Shown: piece after piece, positions 44,032 to 56,694 of the stretch
Layout: each line of letters begins with the position of its first letter
How positions within the stretch are numbered: position 1 is the first letter of the stretch
Assembly: GCA_963921825.1 (NCBI GenBank)
Contig: OY997588.1
Coordinates: 81,597,043-81,661,042, forward strand
DNA: 64,000 bases
Origin: Erodium maritimum
Taxonomy: Eukaryota > Streptophyta > Magnoliopsida > Geraniales > Geraniaceae
Direction of reading: 5' to 3'
The notes under the pieces: generated by a model
What the model saw: only the letters and a program-made list of their open reading frames with translations
What the model was told of the DNA's origin: nothing
The model's database searches: none
Position numbers and translations under genes: made by a program

Positions 44032-44774
44032 GATATTTTTGCTGCTGGGTGTGAGACATCATCCACGATTATAGAGTGGGCAATGTCAGAAATGATGAAA
44101 AATCCTGGGCTAATGAAGAAGGCGCAAGATGAGGTAAGACAAGTTTTTGGTGAGAATGGAGTTGTGACAGATATAGATATGCACAAACTTGAGTTCTTGA
44201 AAGCTCTGATAAAAGAAACGTTAAGGCTACACCCTTCAATACCTTTATTGATTCCAAGGGAATGTGGAGAGGATTGTGTGATCAACGGATACAACATACC
44301 CGCAAAGGCGAGACTGATTGAAAATGCATGGGCAATGGGAAGAGACCCAAGGTATTGGACTGAACCAAACAAATTTGACCAGAGAGGTTTCTTGATAGTT
44401 CGGTTGATTACAAGGGGACGCATTTTCAGTTCATCCCGTTCGGTGCTGGGCGGAGGATGCGCCCTGGAATATCGTATGCACTACCTAATATTGAGCTACC
44501 GCTCGCAAAGTTACTTTACCATTTCGACTGGGAGCTTCCTGATGGGAAGAAGCCAGAAGATTTAGATATGACTGAGGCCTTCGGTTTAACTGTTTCGAGA
44601 AAACGTTCTTGATTCCCATAATGTACCTCGTCCCATATTAGTTAAATAAACCCAAACATTTGAAGGGGGCACCAATTTGTCCAATATAATGTATAAGACA
44701 TGGTTTACAATATAAATAGCATATAAATTAAACAACAATTATGCAGGAGAAACTGGAAGTATCATTAATACTTG

Positions 44775-46975
44775 TTTTTTTTATCAGCAAAACAAATTTA
44801 AATTAAACCTCTTTTAAGGTGAAAGAGGAGTTGAAAAAGGTTTTTGTTACAAACTCAAACTAGATCCTACCAAAAGGAAACAACTTAAAACCCCAAACAC
44901 ACATTACTTGTAGTCAGAGTAAAGGAAAACACCATTACCAACACAATTTCCATACACTAAACAACGAGTTCAAATCAAGAATTTCTATCAGAAGAGCGCA
45001 AAAGTCCCTCAGGATTAAAAAAACAATCTGCAGATGAATTGTTCAGGATCAAACCCTTATCACTGTAAATTACAGCTGCCCGAGTTTATGTAGCTATAGA
45101 TACTAGAGCTTGAAAAATGACTGCTTTTATCAAGAATTAGATTGCCAAAACAAAAGTTGGATGAAGTCTGCAATAGGTCTATACTTTCACATCATCAACC
45201 ATTGTTTAACAATTGATTTTTATCTCTACACCAGAATTGCGATCTTCCATTGAGAATTTTCCAAATTGCAAAGGAAAAAAGGATATGCAGGACACAGGAG
45301 CCATCCTTTTTAAATAAGAACACAATCTGTAAAACCAGACACTAAAAGAAAACTCAACCTAACAATGATATACCCTCACACTTGAGCTAGGAACTGGGAT
45401 ATGAGAAGGAAAAAAACTCACACACAAGGCAAACAAATGAGAAGAAACCTTACCAAACTCATAGCGGTACCCATCCCATCCCCAAACCCTCCCCATAACC
45501 CCAACCCAAAGATCAGCAATTATAACAGATTGTCCACATCCATCAACAAGCAGGTAAGAATATGCCTTTGTCCACTGGAAACATCCTTTTCAAAGAGTGT
45601 CAATTATAGCAGATATTTCCTTAACAATATACCAGATCAAGCACATGATACCTAGGGATCTCTCGAGAATCATAATTCAGCACTTCAAAATTCAGTAGGT
45701 AGTTTCCTTGTGCCCCAAGGCACTAATATTTCCACTAGAACTTCTTTGAACTTTTGTATCAGCCACTAATAATAAACCCCCCAAAGCTCCATAATATCAT
45801 TTGAGCAACTATACATGCCTTCCCTAGTCTTCTTGAGCCACACCACTTCTTTGAAAAATTATACACAACCAACCAGATACAAAAAATGGGAATTTCACAG
45901 ACACACATAACCCCAACCAGGTTTAGCCTTCATCGAAAAAAGCTCCTCATATTTTAGTTTTGATCAGCAATGTTTTTGAAATTTTATAACCCAAGTTTTC
46001 GAATCAAAAACTTGGAAAAGGGATAAACCCTCGCATTACAAGTAGTTCTAAATGTAAATGAACCAAACAACTCAATGTTGAAACTACAAAACAAACTTGC
46101 AGGTATTAAACTGCAAGACTTGCGGCTGAAGTAAAGCAGATTCAAAAATTTAAAAAAAAAACCCCAACGGCTATGCTTGCGACACACTTAATCGACCAAA
46201 CCAGTAAACTACCCAAAAACCACAAAGATGTTCTAACCCAATGGCTCTTAGTGCTGCAAAATTTAGAAACAGCCCTAGTGCCAAACCCCAATATATCTCC
46301 AACCAGCATAAAACCCATCCGAAGATGAATTATACAGCAACATATGCAGCAAAAATGCCTCTCCCCTAATGTAACAGTGAAAGCATCAAGCCATAGTGTC
46401 CTCATATGATAGCAAGTCTTAGGAGATACTAACCAGGAATTATATGAAAAATAGTAACCATCAGTTTTGAACTTGGCCAATTCCCAATTGTAGGATTGGC
46501 TTTGAATTTTTTGGAAAATTTCTTCTACTGATAGGAAATTATTTTCAAAAATAGCTAAATTTACTGCTAACCATATATGCCAGCAAGCTATTTGTATAAT
46601 ATTTCTCCAATAGTCTTTGTATTGTGAGATGAACAGAGCTACCTAACTAGAGAGTAACAATTTTTTAGATTTTGGAATGGCCCAAGAAACTCCCTCTAGC
46701 CCATTATATAGCACCAAACTCTCCAAGATCTTTCATAATGAAGTAGGGTATGTGAGGCATCTTACAAACCATTTTCACATACAGGAATAGTATTCCCTGC
46801 AAAGACAGTTGTAGCCATCTTTATTCTAGAAAACACCTTGTAGGTACGGCTTCCAAGCAGGGCAACCAACAGAATGCAGGAATTTTGGGAGGGATACTAG
46901 TAATCCATAGAGCTTTAGTCTAAATTTATAGATGGAGCAAAATTTTGATTATCCAACAAGTTATACATTTTTTTT
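44775..46975 (-). mobile_element. Decayed L1 LINE, 5' truncated
   Basis: The minus-strand tail reads in reverse ttttttttatcagcaaaac, then ttaaattaaacctctttt. It matches the tail of element G at 16565. Near 46930-46720 the minus strand gives LWITSIPPKIPAFCWL and related pieces typical of the L1 zf-RVT region. It is heavily interrupted. It lies between exon 2 of CYP71 copy 1 and the start of copy 2. The 5' edge is approximate. Confidence 0.6.
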
Positions 46976-46984
46976 TACTGAGAA

Positions 46985-47956
46985 ACCTTTAGGATCTCCT
47001 ATCCAGAAAAGAAGATCCATATCCTATGATAACCATCTCTTTCCAGTTCGAGCCGAGTCCAATCTTTCCAGTCCATCCGGGAAGAGAAGGTATCAAAACT
47101 CATGACAACCATCTCTTCATGCCTAGGATCACCAATCAATCTGAGCAACATGATTTTCTCGTTGACATATGGCATAACGTCAAGGGCCGCATTTGGTAAC
47201 ATATGCAAAGACCAAGAAAGGTTCATTTCCAATATTTCCAAATCAAAAGAGATTGCCTGTGTGTTTTGTCTTGCCGACATGTACTCGTCCATGAAAGTGC
47301 CTAGGATCACCAATCAATCTGAGCAACATGATTTTCTCGTTGACATATGGCATAACGTCAAGGGCCGCATTTGGTAACATATGCAAAGACCAAGAAAGGT
47401 TCATTTCCAATATTTCCAAATCAAAAGAGATTGCCTGTGTGTTTTGTCTTGCCGACATGTACTCGTCCATGAAAGTGCTCGAGGTGATCAGTGGATCTAC
47501 GTGTAAACTTGAGAAGGGGCATCATGAAAACGATGAGATATTTGAGAACATCATCAACCAGCACAGGGAAGGAACGATGAGGACAAGAAACGGTAATGGA
47601 GAAGTAGATGAGAAAGATCTGGTTGATGTTCTTTTAGAGCTTCAATCACATGGTGACCTTGACTCTCCCTTAACAGACAACAACATCAAAGCTGTAATCA
47701 AGGTCAATATGAATGTTACTTCTTTAATCACTAAGCTACATAACATCTGATAAATTTATCAGAAAGCTAATTTGTAACTTATATAGGGAAAATCTTAAAA
47801 TCTAACCCGCTAATAACTTTTCCTCTCAAAAGCCCACCCATTATCACATTCGCAACCATGTACACATATTTACGTTTCATTAATTTTGGGAAAAACCCCT
47901 GGTGATATTTCTCATGATGGGGTTGGTCTTAAAAATGTAAGTGTGTAGTATATTGA
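46985..47956 (+). pseudogene. CYP71-family cytochrome P450, copy 2, exon 1 fragment
   Basis: The frame SRVQSFQSIREEKVSKLMT through GSPINLSNMIFSLTYGITSRAAFG, FCLADMYSSMKVLEVISG and KDLVDVLLELQSHGDLDSPL ends at 47702, where intron 1 begins with GTCAAT. These are the CYP71 regions from helix C to just before helix I. The N-terminus is missing, replaced on the left by a LINE. A 178-bp tandem duplication (47121-47476) shifts the frame because 178 is not a multiple of 3. The intron is followed to about 47956 and matches that of copy 1 without the LINE and MITE. No exon 2 remains. It is a local duplicate, roughly 90 percent identical to copy 1 by eye over the shared exon end. Confidence 0.85.
47121..47476 (+). 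repeat. Exact 178-bp tandem duplication in CYP71 copy 2
   Basis: The unit from gcctaggatcacc to atgaaagt occurs at 47121-47298 and 47299-47476. I see no difference between the two units. It duplicates exon sequence encoding the INLSNMIFSLTYG to LADMYSSMK part. Confidence 0.9.
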
Positions 47957-48362
47957 CCGTATATGGTGATGAGTGGGGATGACTATGCGTCAAAACCCTC
48001 TTTTATGTGCATTAGTACACGGTTATCAAGCAATATATGTGACAGTTAAGTACCAGTCGATCCCACAGGGAGTAGAGGCTCACTAGTATTTTGCTAAAAC
48101 CTAGGGACATGGGCTGTCACTTCCACATCCCCGAAAGGAAAAATAAAGAGCAGAAAAGTAAATGTTTTTTTAAAAGTTTGTACTTAAAGGTAAAATATGT
48201 ACACGCTACCACCTAAGACACATAACTTTCGATTCACACAAAGAGCCGACCACGGGTACAAGTAAATATGACTTCTAATTAACGCATGGTTTGGTTAACG
48301 AGGGTGAAATCTAATAATGTTTTCCTTATGGTCTTAGAACACTTAAGTTCATATGTATGCGG
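47957..48362. mobile_element. LTR-like fragment, family uncertain
   Basis: The sequence starts tgatgagtggggatgac. It contains taccagtcgatcccacagg, a phrase common near the start of plant gypsy-type LTRs. It is cut on the right by the Tekay element. There are no coding domains. The assignment is tentative. Confidence 0.3.
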
Positions 48363-51080
48363 TGTCACGCCCCTAATCCGGTTTTGATCGGACTCGAGAC
48401 GTGAACTAAAACAGTAAATAATAAAAGCAGTTTAATAATGAAAAAGGGTCTCAAAATAACAAGTTAAACCTTCAAATAACCACACAGTCAACAGCTCGGT
48501 AAAATCACGTAGTAAAAGAGTTCAGTAAAAGATAAATTGTACGTCTCTAAAACCAATCTAGACAAGACCCTTGCTGGCTACCAAGCGCAGAGAATCCCGC
48601 TAGCACAAGTCCCGCTCAAGACCTGAAAAACAACGAGGTAAAGGGGTGAGCTTTCGCTCAGTAGGAAAAGTAGTTAAGGTTATGAACATCCGTTCACCAC
48701 CACGAGTAACCGTCCAATTAGGGCATACTAGTAAAACACAAACCTAAAGAACTCCACATAAGTTTATCAACATTAAACACTCTCGCACGGCCAAACGACA
48801 TTTAAACAACGCACGCAGTCAAACATCAAGCATACAACACACAGCAGAACGAACACATAACAAGCACAGCAGTTTCCGACATCACCGGCCATCACAGCCC
48901 GTCCCACTTAAATCGTACTGGAACACGAAGCATCGGTCCCGACATCTTCCCGTCACGTAGACTCGGGGTAACATCCCAGACTGGAAATCCCTCAGTCGGA
49001 CGTCTTACCGTCACGTAGAATCGGGGCCTCATGCACACCGACCGGCAGATACCTCGATCGTACGCCTTCCCGGACCACAGAGCATTGTGGTAATGATCAC
49101 ACTATCCTCGTCCTCGATACCCTACACCGACATACTCTCTCAGTGTAGGTATCATACCGGACACACCTCCTCTTGGAACACGCATCAAGGGAGTAACATG
49201 CATCACAAAACCATAGCTCAACCACGACATACCAACCGAGCCAATTCACCATAACACACAAATCGGTCTATCACTCACCCGATCATATCACAGTCAATGG
49301 TTCACATCACATCACGCATGGCACACTTGCCCACACATAGCAACAACATGCTACACCGAGTATATCTTATTATGACTCAAACAACAGCTACAACAAGTAA
49401 CATGCGTCTCAATCGTAGATCATGGCATCACAATCAACAAGCAACCCTAAGGCTCAACATGACCATTCTACCAGCACGGAAATTTCCCAAGAAATGAAAT
49501 CGATTATTCTAGTGAATCACATCCTATTTGCACACTAAGACTCTTCCGGGTATTAATGTAATTGAAAGCGGTTATTCTAGTGAATCACGTCCTATATGCA
49601 CACTAGGACCTTTACGGTTATTATTATTATTATTTTAAAGGCATACTAGTAACTTTCCGTAATTCAACCGGTATTCGCTACGTTCCTTACCTCGAAAGTA
49701 AGCAACTCTCAACTCCTAGCTGCTGACGACCTAGCTAGCTTCCTCCTCCACTTCACGAGATCCAACCGTCTCCTCTCCCGTCACGTTCGGGTCCAAAGTC
49801 TTGGATTACAAAACAAGTACTCGAATTAGTACTAATTCAGTTGCAATAAGAATGAGAAACAACTAAATTAAGCCTGAAGTCCAACATAGGAAAATAGGGA
49901 AATTAGGCCAAAATGAGGCCCAATCCGGCTAGCCCAAAGGCCCGGTAACCGACCCGGACCGTGCAGCACACCGGCCCAGCACCCGACCTGGCCCGTGCCA
50001 CAGACCGGCCCAAAACCAGATACGGAACGCGCCACAAACCGGCCCGGAACCAGATATGGAACGTGCGGCACACCGGCGCGGAACCTGGCCCGGTCCGTGC
50101 GGCTTTCCGTGCCGGAACCTGGCCCGGTCCTTGCCGCTCAGGGGGCCGGAACCAAGCACTCTCCGTGCCTCGTTCCGTGTCAGATCTGGGCAGGTCTCCT
50201 TCTTCTTCCCCATCTTCGTTTTCCACAAATTTTAGCATCAAACCTCCATTGATTAACTCTTAGAACTTCAACACAGACCCAAAAACCTCCAATCCTTCAA
50301 CACCCTCAATGGGTATCATCAAAACCACTCAAATCAATTGATTTCTCATCAACAAACTTCACTTCCATCCACAAAATCATCATCTAACATCAATCATCCT
50401 CCAACTTCATCATTTCCTAGCATTTCTCTCCCAAACCCATGAATCAACATCAACCCAAAATGAAAATGGATTAGATAGATACCTTATAAGTGAAGAGTAA
50501 ATGAAGAAAATGTGGTTTTTATGAAGCTTTGATGTATAGATGAGCAAAAGTCCCTTCTTTTTCCCTTTCTTCTTCCTCAAGCTTCCATGGAAGACACACA
50601 CTCTCACTCTTGGTAAATTCAGGCATCTATCAAAAATGAGAGAAAATGCTCCAATTAGGTGTCTTAAATCCTTAGGAAATAAACCCCAAAGTACCCCTTT
50701 GTCCCCTCTCTTCTCAAGTGCAACCAATAAGGGCATAAGGGTCAAAACACATCCATTTCTTCCCTTCCAAGCAAACATGGACACATGTCCATGTGGGGAC
50801 CACTCCAAGCTTAAATAATTCCAGCTCAATTAAATAATCGAATTTAGTTCCTAATCGGACCGCATTTGACCGATAAAAGGTTCGGGTTGACTTTTCCCAA
50901 TATTACAGTCAATTGAAAGGAAATGGCCCAACTAAGCTAATCGTAAGGACTACTAAGCTTTATGGGCCCCGGAAAGGTCCCGAATGACTCCCGGAGTCGT
51001 CGGTTGATTTTTCCGGCAAAAAATCAACTTTCGCCGAAAACCTCCGGTTCGACCGGGATCGATCGGGGACGGTTCTTACA
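48363..51080 (-). mobile_element. Tekay 3' LTR (left)
   Basis: It is 2718 bp and next to the polypurine tract. It contains a GC-rich block at about 49940-50165 built of repeated cggcccgg and aaccagata-ggaacg units. The right LTR has an unrelated block at this point. Outside the block the two LTRs are collinear. Confidence 0.9.
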
Positions 51081-51093
51081 ATCTACCCCCCTT
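51081..51093 (-). promoter_or_regulatory. Polypurine tract of the Tekay element
   Basis: On the minus strand it reads AAGGGGGGTAGAT, directly before the 3' LTR. This is the expected plus-strand priming site. Confidence 0.8.
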
Positions 51094-51129
51094 AAAAGAA
51101 TTTTGTCCTCGAAATTTAAAACAAACGTA

Positions 51130-54100
51130 CCTTAAGGGTCGAACAGGCTGGGGTACTTCGCACGAACCTCATCCTCGCGCTCCCAGGTCGACTCTGCTCC
51201 GTGATGCTTCCACTGCACACGTACTAGTGGGAGAGTCCTGCCACGCAAGGCCTTCTCTCGCCTATCCAGAATCTTGACTGGTTGCTCCTCATACGAACCA
51301 TCCTCGGCTACCTCGATGTCCGTCCACTCAATCACGTGGGAGGGGTCCGCATTGTACTTCCGCAGCTGGGATACATGGAAGACGTTATGAACGTTCCCGA
51401 GCTGCGGTGGCAATGCAAGGCGATAGGCAACAGCTCCAACTCTGCTCAAGATCTCGAAAGGTCCGATAAACCGCGGGGCCAACTTGCCTCTGCCACGATT
51501 GAACCGCAATAGGCCCTTCTTCGGGCTCACCCTCAGAAACACATGATCACCGACGAGAACTCAAGAGGCCTGCGCCATCTATCTGCATACCTCTTCTGAC
51601 GACTCTGTGCGGTCCTAAACCGATCCCGAATCAGTGCGACCTTCTCGGTCGTCTCCTGAACAAGCTCCAGACCAAGTAGACTCTGGTCTCCCACCTCTGC
51701 CCAACACACGGGCGATCTGCATGGCCCACCATACTACGCCTCAAACGGTGCCATCCTAATACTAGCCCGGAAGCTGTTGTTCTAGGAAAACTCCGCTAAT
51801 GGTAAGTGGTCCTCCCATGACCCTCGGAAGTCCAACACACATGCACGCAACATATCCTCCAGTATCTGGATAGTGCGCTCTGACTGACCATCGGTCTGTA
51901 GGTGATACGTTGTACTAAGAAATACCTCGGTCCACAACTCTCTTTTCAAACTCTCCCAAAATCTGGGGGTGAAACGCGGATCTCTGTCGGACACAATCGA
52001 CACCAGGACTCCGTGAAGACGGATGATCTCCCGAACATACAAACGGCTCAACGTGTCAATTGTATCCGTTATCCTCATGGCCAAGAAGTGTGCCGACTTG
52101 TTCAGTCGGTCGACCACCACCCAAACTGGGTCGGCCCTCTCAGCGACCTCTGCAATCCACTCACGAAGCCCATCGTAACGTGCTCCCACTTCCACTCTAC
52201 GATCGGTAACGGTTGTAGCAAGCCAACGGGATGCTGATGCTCGGCCTTCACTTGCTGACAAGTGAGGCATCTCGCAACAAACTCTGCAACTACCCTACGC
52301 ATCCCACTCCACCAGAACTGCCGTCTGATGTCTCGATACATCTTGGTGCCACCCGGGTCCACAGTAAGACGGGAGTGATGAGACTCTCTCAACATATCAT
52401 CCCTACAACCACGCGGCACGAACATCCCTCCTCGGTATCGCATACCCAGATCGGTACCCTGCACCCAGCCCTCGGTGTCAACACCGCTTATAATCCTCTC
52501 CCGGATCTCTGCCACCTCGGCATCCCCGGCCTGTGCCTCCAGCACAAGGGCAACTAGTGTGGGCTGCGCCACCAACGAACACATGGCCACGCCACTGGTG
52601 ATCCCATCGAGCTCGAGCCGAAATGTGCTCAACTCCTCCATCATGTCCCACTCTCGGACAGATATACTAGCAAGGATGTGAGTCGTATTCCTACTCAGGG
52701 CATCGACGATGACGTTCGCCTTGCCCGAGTGGTAGAGTAGCTCGAATTCGTACTACTCCAGTAACTCCATCCATCGCCTCTGGCGCATGTTCAAGTCGCG
52801 CTGGGAGAAGATGTACTTGAGGCTCTTGTTATCCGAAAACACCCGAAATCGCTCTCCATACAAGTAGTGCCGCCAGCTCTTCAGCGCAAAGACAACTACT
52901 ACCAACTCTAGTTCGTGGGTCGGGTAGTTGCGCTCATGTATCTTCAACTGTCTCGAGGCATAAGCAACTACCTTCCCAGACTATATCAACACACACCCCA
53001 GTCCCTCACCGGATGCATCACAATACACATCATAACCGATCCCGCGCTCCAGCACTATCAACACGGGCGCGGTGGTCAAATGAGCCTTCAGATCGGAAAA
53101 GGAGTACTCACACTCATCAGTCCACACAAACTCCGCTCTCTTGCGGGTCAAGGCAGTCATCGGCGCAGCCAGACGTGAGAAGTCCTGGACGAACCGTCTA
53201 TAGTACCCTGCCAAGCCTAGGAAGCTGCGGATCTCGAAGACACTCTTGGGCCGTGCCCACTTCGAGACCGCGTCGATCTTCGCTGGATCGACGAGTATAC
53301 CCTCTCGAGACACGACATGCCCGAGGAACTTCACCTCGGCGAGCCAGAACTCACGCTTCTCCAGGTTGGCGTACAACTGGTGAGTACGCAACAATGTCAA
53401 CACTGTCCTCAAATGCTCCACGTGCGCCTCCTCACTAGGCTAATAAATCAGAATGTCGTCTACGAACACCACGATGAACTAATCCAGGTAGGGTCGGAAG
53501 ATATTGTTCATCAAGTCCATGAACGCTGCAGGTGCGTTCGTCAACCCGAACGGCATCACCATGAACTCGTAGTGACCATACCGAGTCCGAAATGCGGTCT
53601 TCTCCACATCCTCATCCCGAACCCTCAACTGATAATACCCTGATCGAAGATCAATCTCCGAGAAGCACTTTGCTCCTCTCAGCTGATCAAACAGATCATC
53701 GATCCTCGGCATCTGATAACGGTTCTTCACTGTAACCTAGTTCAACTTCCGGTAATCAATGCACATCCTCAACGCTCCACCCTTCTTCTTCACGAAGAGG
53801 GAGGGTGCTCCCCACGACGAAGCACTCGGTCGGATGAAACCCTTCTCCCGAAGCTCCTCGATTTGTCGCTTCAGCTCGACCAACTTGGCTGGTGCAAACC
53901 GATACGGGACCATAGAGATCGGCGTCGTACCCGAGATCAAGTCGATCCTAAACTCCACCTCGCGCGCCGGTGGTAATCCTTACAGCTCCTCCAGAAAGAC
54001 CTCCGGGAACTCGCATACCACTCTCGGTAACTCTCTACTCAGCACGGTCTCCGTCTCACCTTCCACGGTCAACGCAGACAGGAGTACTCCGCTCCTGCTG

Positions 54101-54520
54101 CCCAAGACACAAGTAACGACCGTGTCGCCCGATACTATGGTCACCTATCGACGATAACAGTCGATCGACGCCCGATACCTCGTCATCCAGTCCATCCCCA
54201 GAATCACGTCGAACGTCGTCATGTCCAGTACAAGCAAATCGCCATAAAACGGGCAATCCGTAACTCGGATCTCACAAGCCTGACAAACAGTACTCAAAAC
54301 TACCTCTCCCGTAACAGGGGTGTCAAGACATAAAGGTCTACTCAGAAATTCCACCCTTAACCCCAACACACGAGCAAAAGAAGAAGAGATGAAAGAATGA
54401 GATGCTCTAGTATCAAACAAGAAAGATGTCCACGAATTATAAAGCAAGCACGTACCCTGTGCAGCCTCATGGCCGGCGTGACGTCCCTCATCCCTGGAGT
54501 CGGAGACAGCATACACCCGA
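51130..54520 (-). pseudogene. Tekay pol region
   Basis: Reading on the minus strand, the order is an aspartic-protease region (motif FDTRASHSFIS, about 54450), reverse transcriptase ([11 protein letters not shown] and [13 protein letters not shown], about 53960-53230) and RNase H ([14 protein letters not shown], then [19 protein letters not shown], about 53100-52750). Integrase follows (zinc-finger-like HHSRLTVDPGGTKMYRDI with CLTCQQVK, and a core with DRDPRFTPRFWESL, about 52640-51780). A C-terminal chromodomain-like tail ends it (TWEREDEVRAKYPSLF, about 51200-51130). The fragment is fossil and not functional. The order and motifs place it in the chromovirus branch. Confidence 0.85.
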
Positions 54521-54679
54521 CCCTACTGTACCGGGGGTCCGCCTCTCGAAGGTGGTTGAAGTGCCACCTGTTGCGCAGCTCTTTGCCTCGGCGCTGACGC
54601 GCTCGCTGCCTGCCTGAGCCTGACGCTGTTGGAACCGTGGCGACTGTCCAGTCTGCGACTGTTGTGGTCGTGGAGCTGA

Positions 54680-55831
54680 CTACACCAAAAACTCATCGGG
54701 GCACCTGTAAGCGAAGTGTCCTGGCTGGCCACATCGATGACACAGTGGTGGCCCGGCACTCGACCTCTCCTCAGGTATACCAGCCGGACGGTCTATTGGT
54801 CCGCCGCTCATCGGACAATCCCGAGCCATGTGGCATGAATGCCCACATCGATAGCAAGTGCGCCCTAGCATGGAAGGACCAATAGAAGCCACTGCTCCGA
54901 CCTACCGCGGTCCTCTCAACTGTACCTACGATTGGAACGATCCCGAGGTCCTCTGCCTCCTCGGGTCTCGAGACTCAGATGGCCTCAGGGAGCTGCTCGA
55001 TCTCGGTCTGACCTCCCGAGCACTAGTTGTCTCATGGAACCGTCGCTCCACGGTCAAGGCCTGCTCCACTAGGTCAGAAAATACCTGGGTCCTCAAAACG
55101 GGGACCTTGTCTGCGATCGCAGGGCGAAGCCCTCCCTCGAAACGTCGGCACCGGAGAGCCTCAGTATGTACCATCTTCTGATCAAAACGAGCCAAGGAGG
55201 TGAACCTCGCCTCGTACTCGGACATTGACAGTCCCTCCTGTCACAGCTCCAGGAACTGCTGACGTCTGTCGTCCAATACTGCCAGTGGGAAATACTGCTC
55301 GAGAAAACGATGTCTGAACAGCGCAAAGTCATCTCCCACTCGCGCCTGCTCGCGCCGCCACCAGTGGTAGGCCTCTCCCTCCAGGTGGAAGGCTGTGAAA
55401 GAAACTCGGAGTCTACCACTCACTACCCCAGACGTGTCCAGGTTGCGGGTGATCCGCTCCAGCCACCTCTCAACTGCCTCGGGGTCTGGCTCCCCGGTAA
55501 ACACAAGCGTGCCTAGCCTGCGGAAGTCTCGCAGCACCTGCGCAGTGTAGCTGTTAACCTATGTATGTCCCTCGGTAGTCGTTGTAGTGGCAGCAGGTGC
55601 AGCCTCCGGTGTCGGAGTTGCAGCCTCTCTCCAGGCAAAGGCTTCTGCCAAACCCTGAACAGTGCAGGTCAGCTCATCTTGAGTTGCCGCCTGGGCTGTC
55701 TCGGCCCTCTCGTGCCCCTCAGCGGGCGCACCTGGGGCACTAGTAGCCCCTACCGACCCAGCAGTCGATGGCTGTCCTCGGCCTCTAGTGGGCCGTCTCC
55801 TCGTACCTCGCGGAACGTAACTCGGTGCCAT
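54680..55831 (-). pseudogene. Tekay gag region
   Basis: The start near 55831 reads MAPSYVPRGTRRRPTRGRG, a basic N-terminus. The retrotransposon gag domain follows (GEPDPEAVERWLERI, then YHWWRREQARVGDDFALF). Two zinc knuckles are seen (CYRCGHSCHMARDC and CHRCGQPGHFAYRC). Gag forms the particle that packages element RNA. It is a fossil. Confidence 0.85.
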
Positions 55832-55859
55832 GTCAGATTCTTAACTCTAAAAGAACAAC

Positions 55860-56679
55860 GCGCTTAGAATAACTAACACCACACACAGTCCACAACAGTA
55901 GTACTTATAATAATAATATACTCAGTAGTATAGTCACACAATAGCACACAGCAGAGAAGTCCGCACACTAGTGCGTCACATAGATTATACACTCAAATAG
56001 CGAGGTCACACACAGTTTCACACGCAACAACAACTTCACACAAACGTCACACAGACCACAGTTTATACCACAAGGCAAAATCACAATGTACAACAAGGAC
56101 TCAGTTTCCAGTTCTTAACGCATCCTCTTTCTAACATAACATTCATGTTGACACCGTGTCGTTACAACCCGGTTCAGGCGTCCCCGAATTACGTTGTAAC
56201 CACTTAGCATCCCTCTATTCACGTCCAGCTACAGTGGCCCTTATAGTTGAATCGTGATGGTACATACACTTTAGTTTCTGCAGAAAATCGGGCATGACCC
56301 GTTTGTAAATTAAGCTAACCATCCGCTTATGCGGGACAACCGATCACCAACTACACACAGAACTCAAACACAATTACAGCACACAGCAAATTATCTCAGT
56401 CACACGCTCGGGCCTCGGTAATTCCACCTTTACCGCCCGGCCAAGTTCACAATCGGAAAACAGTTCAACTCAAACAATGACACCGACCACACATGTTCAC
56501 CAAGGTACACTGTATTTAGACCGGACCACCACCAACCCGAGACTCACTCCGTCTCGTTTCTACGCGTAGGACAAACTCCGACTTGCGTGACCGACACACG
56601 GTAACTTAACGAACCAACTCTACCCACTTAATTGATGTACGGTCCGAGGTTTTGAAATATAGTTTCAAAATGTAACAAG
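55860..56679 (-). other. Tekay untranslated leader between primer site and gag
   Basis: No coding frame is seen. It is part of the element's internal region. Confidence 0.6.
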
Positions 56680-56691
56680 GCTCTGATACCA
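56680..56691 (-). promoter_or_regulatory. Primer binding site of the Tekay element
   Basis: On the minus strand it reads TGGTATCAGAGC, three bases from the LTR end. It is complementary to the 3' end of initiator tRNA-Met. Confidence 0.9.
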
Positions 56692-56694
56692 AAT

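Larger units (their letters stand above)
40657..44612 (+). pseudogene. CYP71-family cytochrome P450, copy 1, broken
   Basis: Exon 1 (40657-41065) encodes an N-terminal membrane anchor ([13 protein letters not shown]), a basic stop-transfer and the proline-rich hinge [17 protein letters not shown], through LMHLHLSEV. The frame then jumps at about 40880 to the end of the exon (ILENIIKLH ... KDLVDVLLELQAHGDLDSPL). About 170 residues, including helices B to G, are therefore missing. The intron (41066-44031) begins GTTAGT and ends TTGTAG; it contains a LINE and a MITE. Exon 2 (44032-44612) has the I-helix oxygen-binding AAGCETSS, the ExxR motif in KETLRLHP and the heme loop [10 protein letters not shown]. 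The heme-ligand cysteine is replaced by arginine (expected RMCPG). A frameshift near 44380 lies in the PERF region. Intact CYP71 enzymes are ER-bound monooxygenases of specialised metabolism; this one cannot bind heme normally. The family call is firm and the substrate is unknown. Confidence 0.9.

Noticed and set aside
40657-44612. Functional cytochrome P450
   Set aside because: The central exon 1 sequence is missing, exon 2 has a frameshift and the heme cysteine is Arg.
51782-55867. Plus-strand frames of 60-140 codons
   Set aside because: They are antisense to the Tekay gag and pol regions.
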